Shown here: one piece after another, positions 63,824 to 64,000 of the stretch
Numbering within the stretch: position 1 is the first letter of the stretch
Layout of the letters: the number at the start of each line of letters is the position of its first letter
DNA from: Martelella mediterranea
GTDB lineage: Bacteria; Pseudomonadota; Alphaproteobacteria; Rhizobiales; Rhizobiaceae
DNA length: 64,000 nt
Reading direction: 5' to 3'
NCBI GenBank assembly: GCA_003001975.1
Contig: PVUG01000002.1
Span: forward strand, 186,001 to 250,000
Notes under the pieces: generated by a model
What the model was told of the DNA's origin: nothing
Databases searched by the model: none
The model's input: the letters and a program-made list of their open reading frames with translations, nothing else
Program-made: the position numbers and the translations under genes

Positions 63824-64000
63824 TCAGAGCCCGGCAAATTCCGTTATGGCGTCGATAATCTGCGCATGAACGTCAGCGCGATCAGCGCCCTCAGGGTCGT
63901 CACAGACCGGATCGTCCTGTTCCTCCGCCAAAAGGGCCGCACCCGCGGGTTTGCATTCGGCCAGAAAGGTGAAGTGATGCGCGGGCGCGATCACGACACG
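63824..64000 (-). CDS. Dienelactone-hydrolase-like protein, C-terminal end (partial)
   Basis: The last 58 residues of a minus-strand gene; the rest is beyond the window. VVIAPAHHFTFLAEC holds the likely catalytic His, and the Cys-rich segment (CKPAG, VCDDPEG) followed by a helical end resembles exported alpha/beta hydrolases of the dienelactone hydrolase type. Confidence 0.55.
   Translation of the reverse strand, partial: RVVIAPAHHFTFLAECKPAGAALLAEEQDDPVCDDPEGADRADVHAQIIDAITEFAGL

Overview
The window is a stretch of alphaproteobacterial chromosome, most likely from the Rhizobiaceae (Hyphomicrobiales). The evidence is gene content and order: irr divergent from fabA-fabB-fabI, a rhizobial-type porin, a SAM-II riboswitch before metA, and a murA / DUF2948 / hisD / UPF0262 / infA / maf / yacG neighbourhood. 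A Martelella-like genus is possible but is only a guess.

Layout. 1-4021: the tail of a GH94-like glycoside phosphorylase gene, then a minus-strand signalling operon (PAS histidine kinase, single-domain receiver, receiver-GGDEF-EAL). 4370-7626: a plus-strand operon with a periplasmic rhodanese, a YeeE/YedE-type thiosulfate transporter, an odd repeat protein with four PCAA units, and a His-rich protein of unknown function. 7635-13182: an alpha/beta hydrolase, DoxX, maeB and a LuxR-type regulator.

13356-31062: a ~17.7 kb integrated phage-like element in tRNA-Thr(GGT). It is bounded by a perfect 52-bp direct repeat, with the intact tRNA gene at the right end and the integrase next to the left repeat. 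Leftward from the integrase end it has small DNA-binding genes and an iterated operator. A plus-strand set of accessory genes follows. A long minus-strand HK97-type structural operon fills the rest, with portal, protease, capsid, tail tube, neck, terminase, tape measure and one minor tail protein. The terminase genes sit between the neck and tape-measure genes. No tail-tip, fibre, lysis or replication genes are recognisable.

31243-40354: housekeeping genes (small basic protein, murA, DUF2948, hisD, UPF0262, infA, maf, yacG, TPR lipoprotein, M17 aminopeptidase, NlpC/P60). 40433-46559: adhE with a perfect FNR/FixK box upstream, then copA and copZ with a CueR-type promoter and a palindromic repeat element between them. 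46710-55800: LysE exporter, NUDIX hydrolase, SAM-II riboswitch with metA, galM, a YdcF-like gene, irr, fabA-fabB-fabI and the porin.

55905-63787: an arginine/guanidino-compound cluster. On the minus strand are a 2-ketoarginine decarboxylase-like enzyme, an aminotransferase, a TetR regulator and a dimethylarginine dimethylaminohydrolase-like enzyme. Divergent on the plus strand is a four-gene polar amino-acid ABC transporter. A 9-bp inverted repeat lies in the divergent promoter region. The window ends in the 3' part of a dienelactone-hydrolase-like gene.

All calls come from reading translations and motifs. No database search was possible, so family names rest on recalled signatures.
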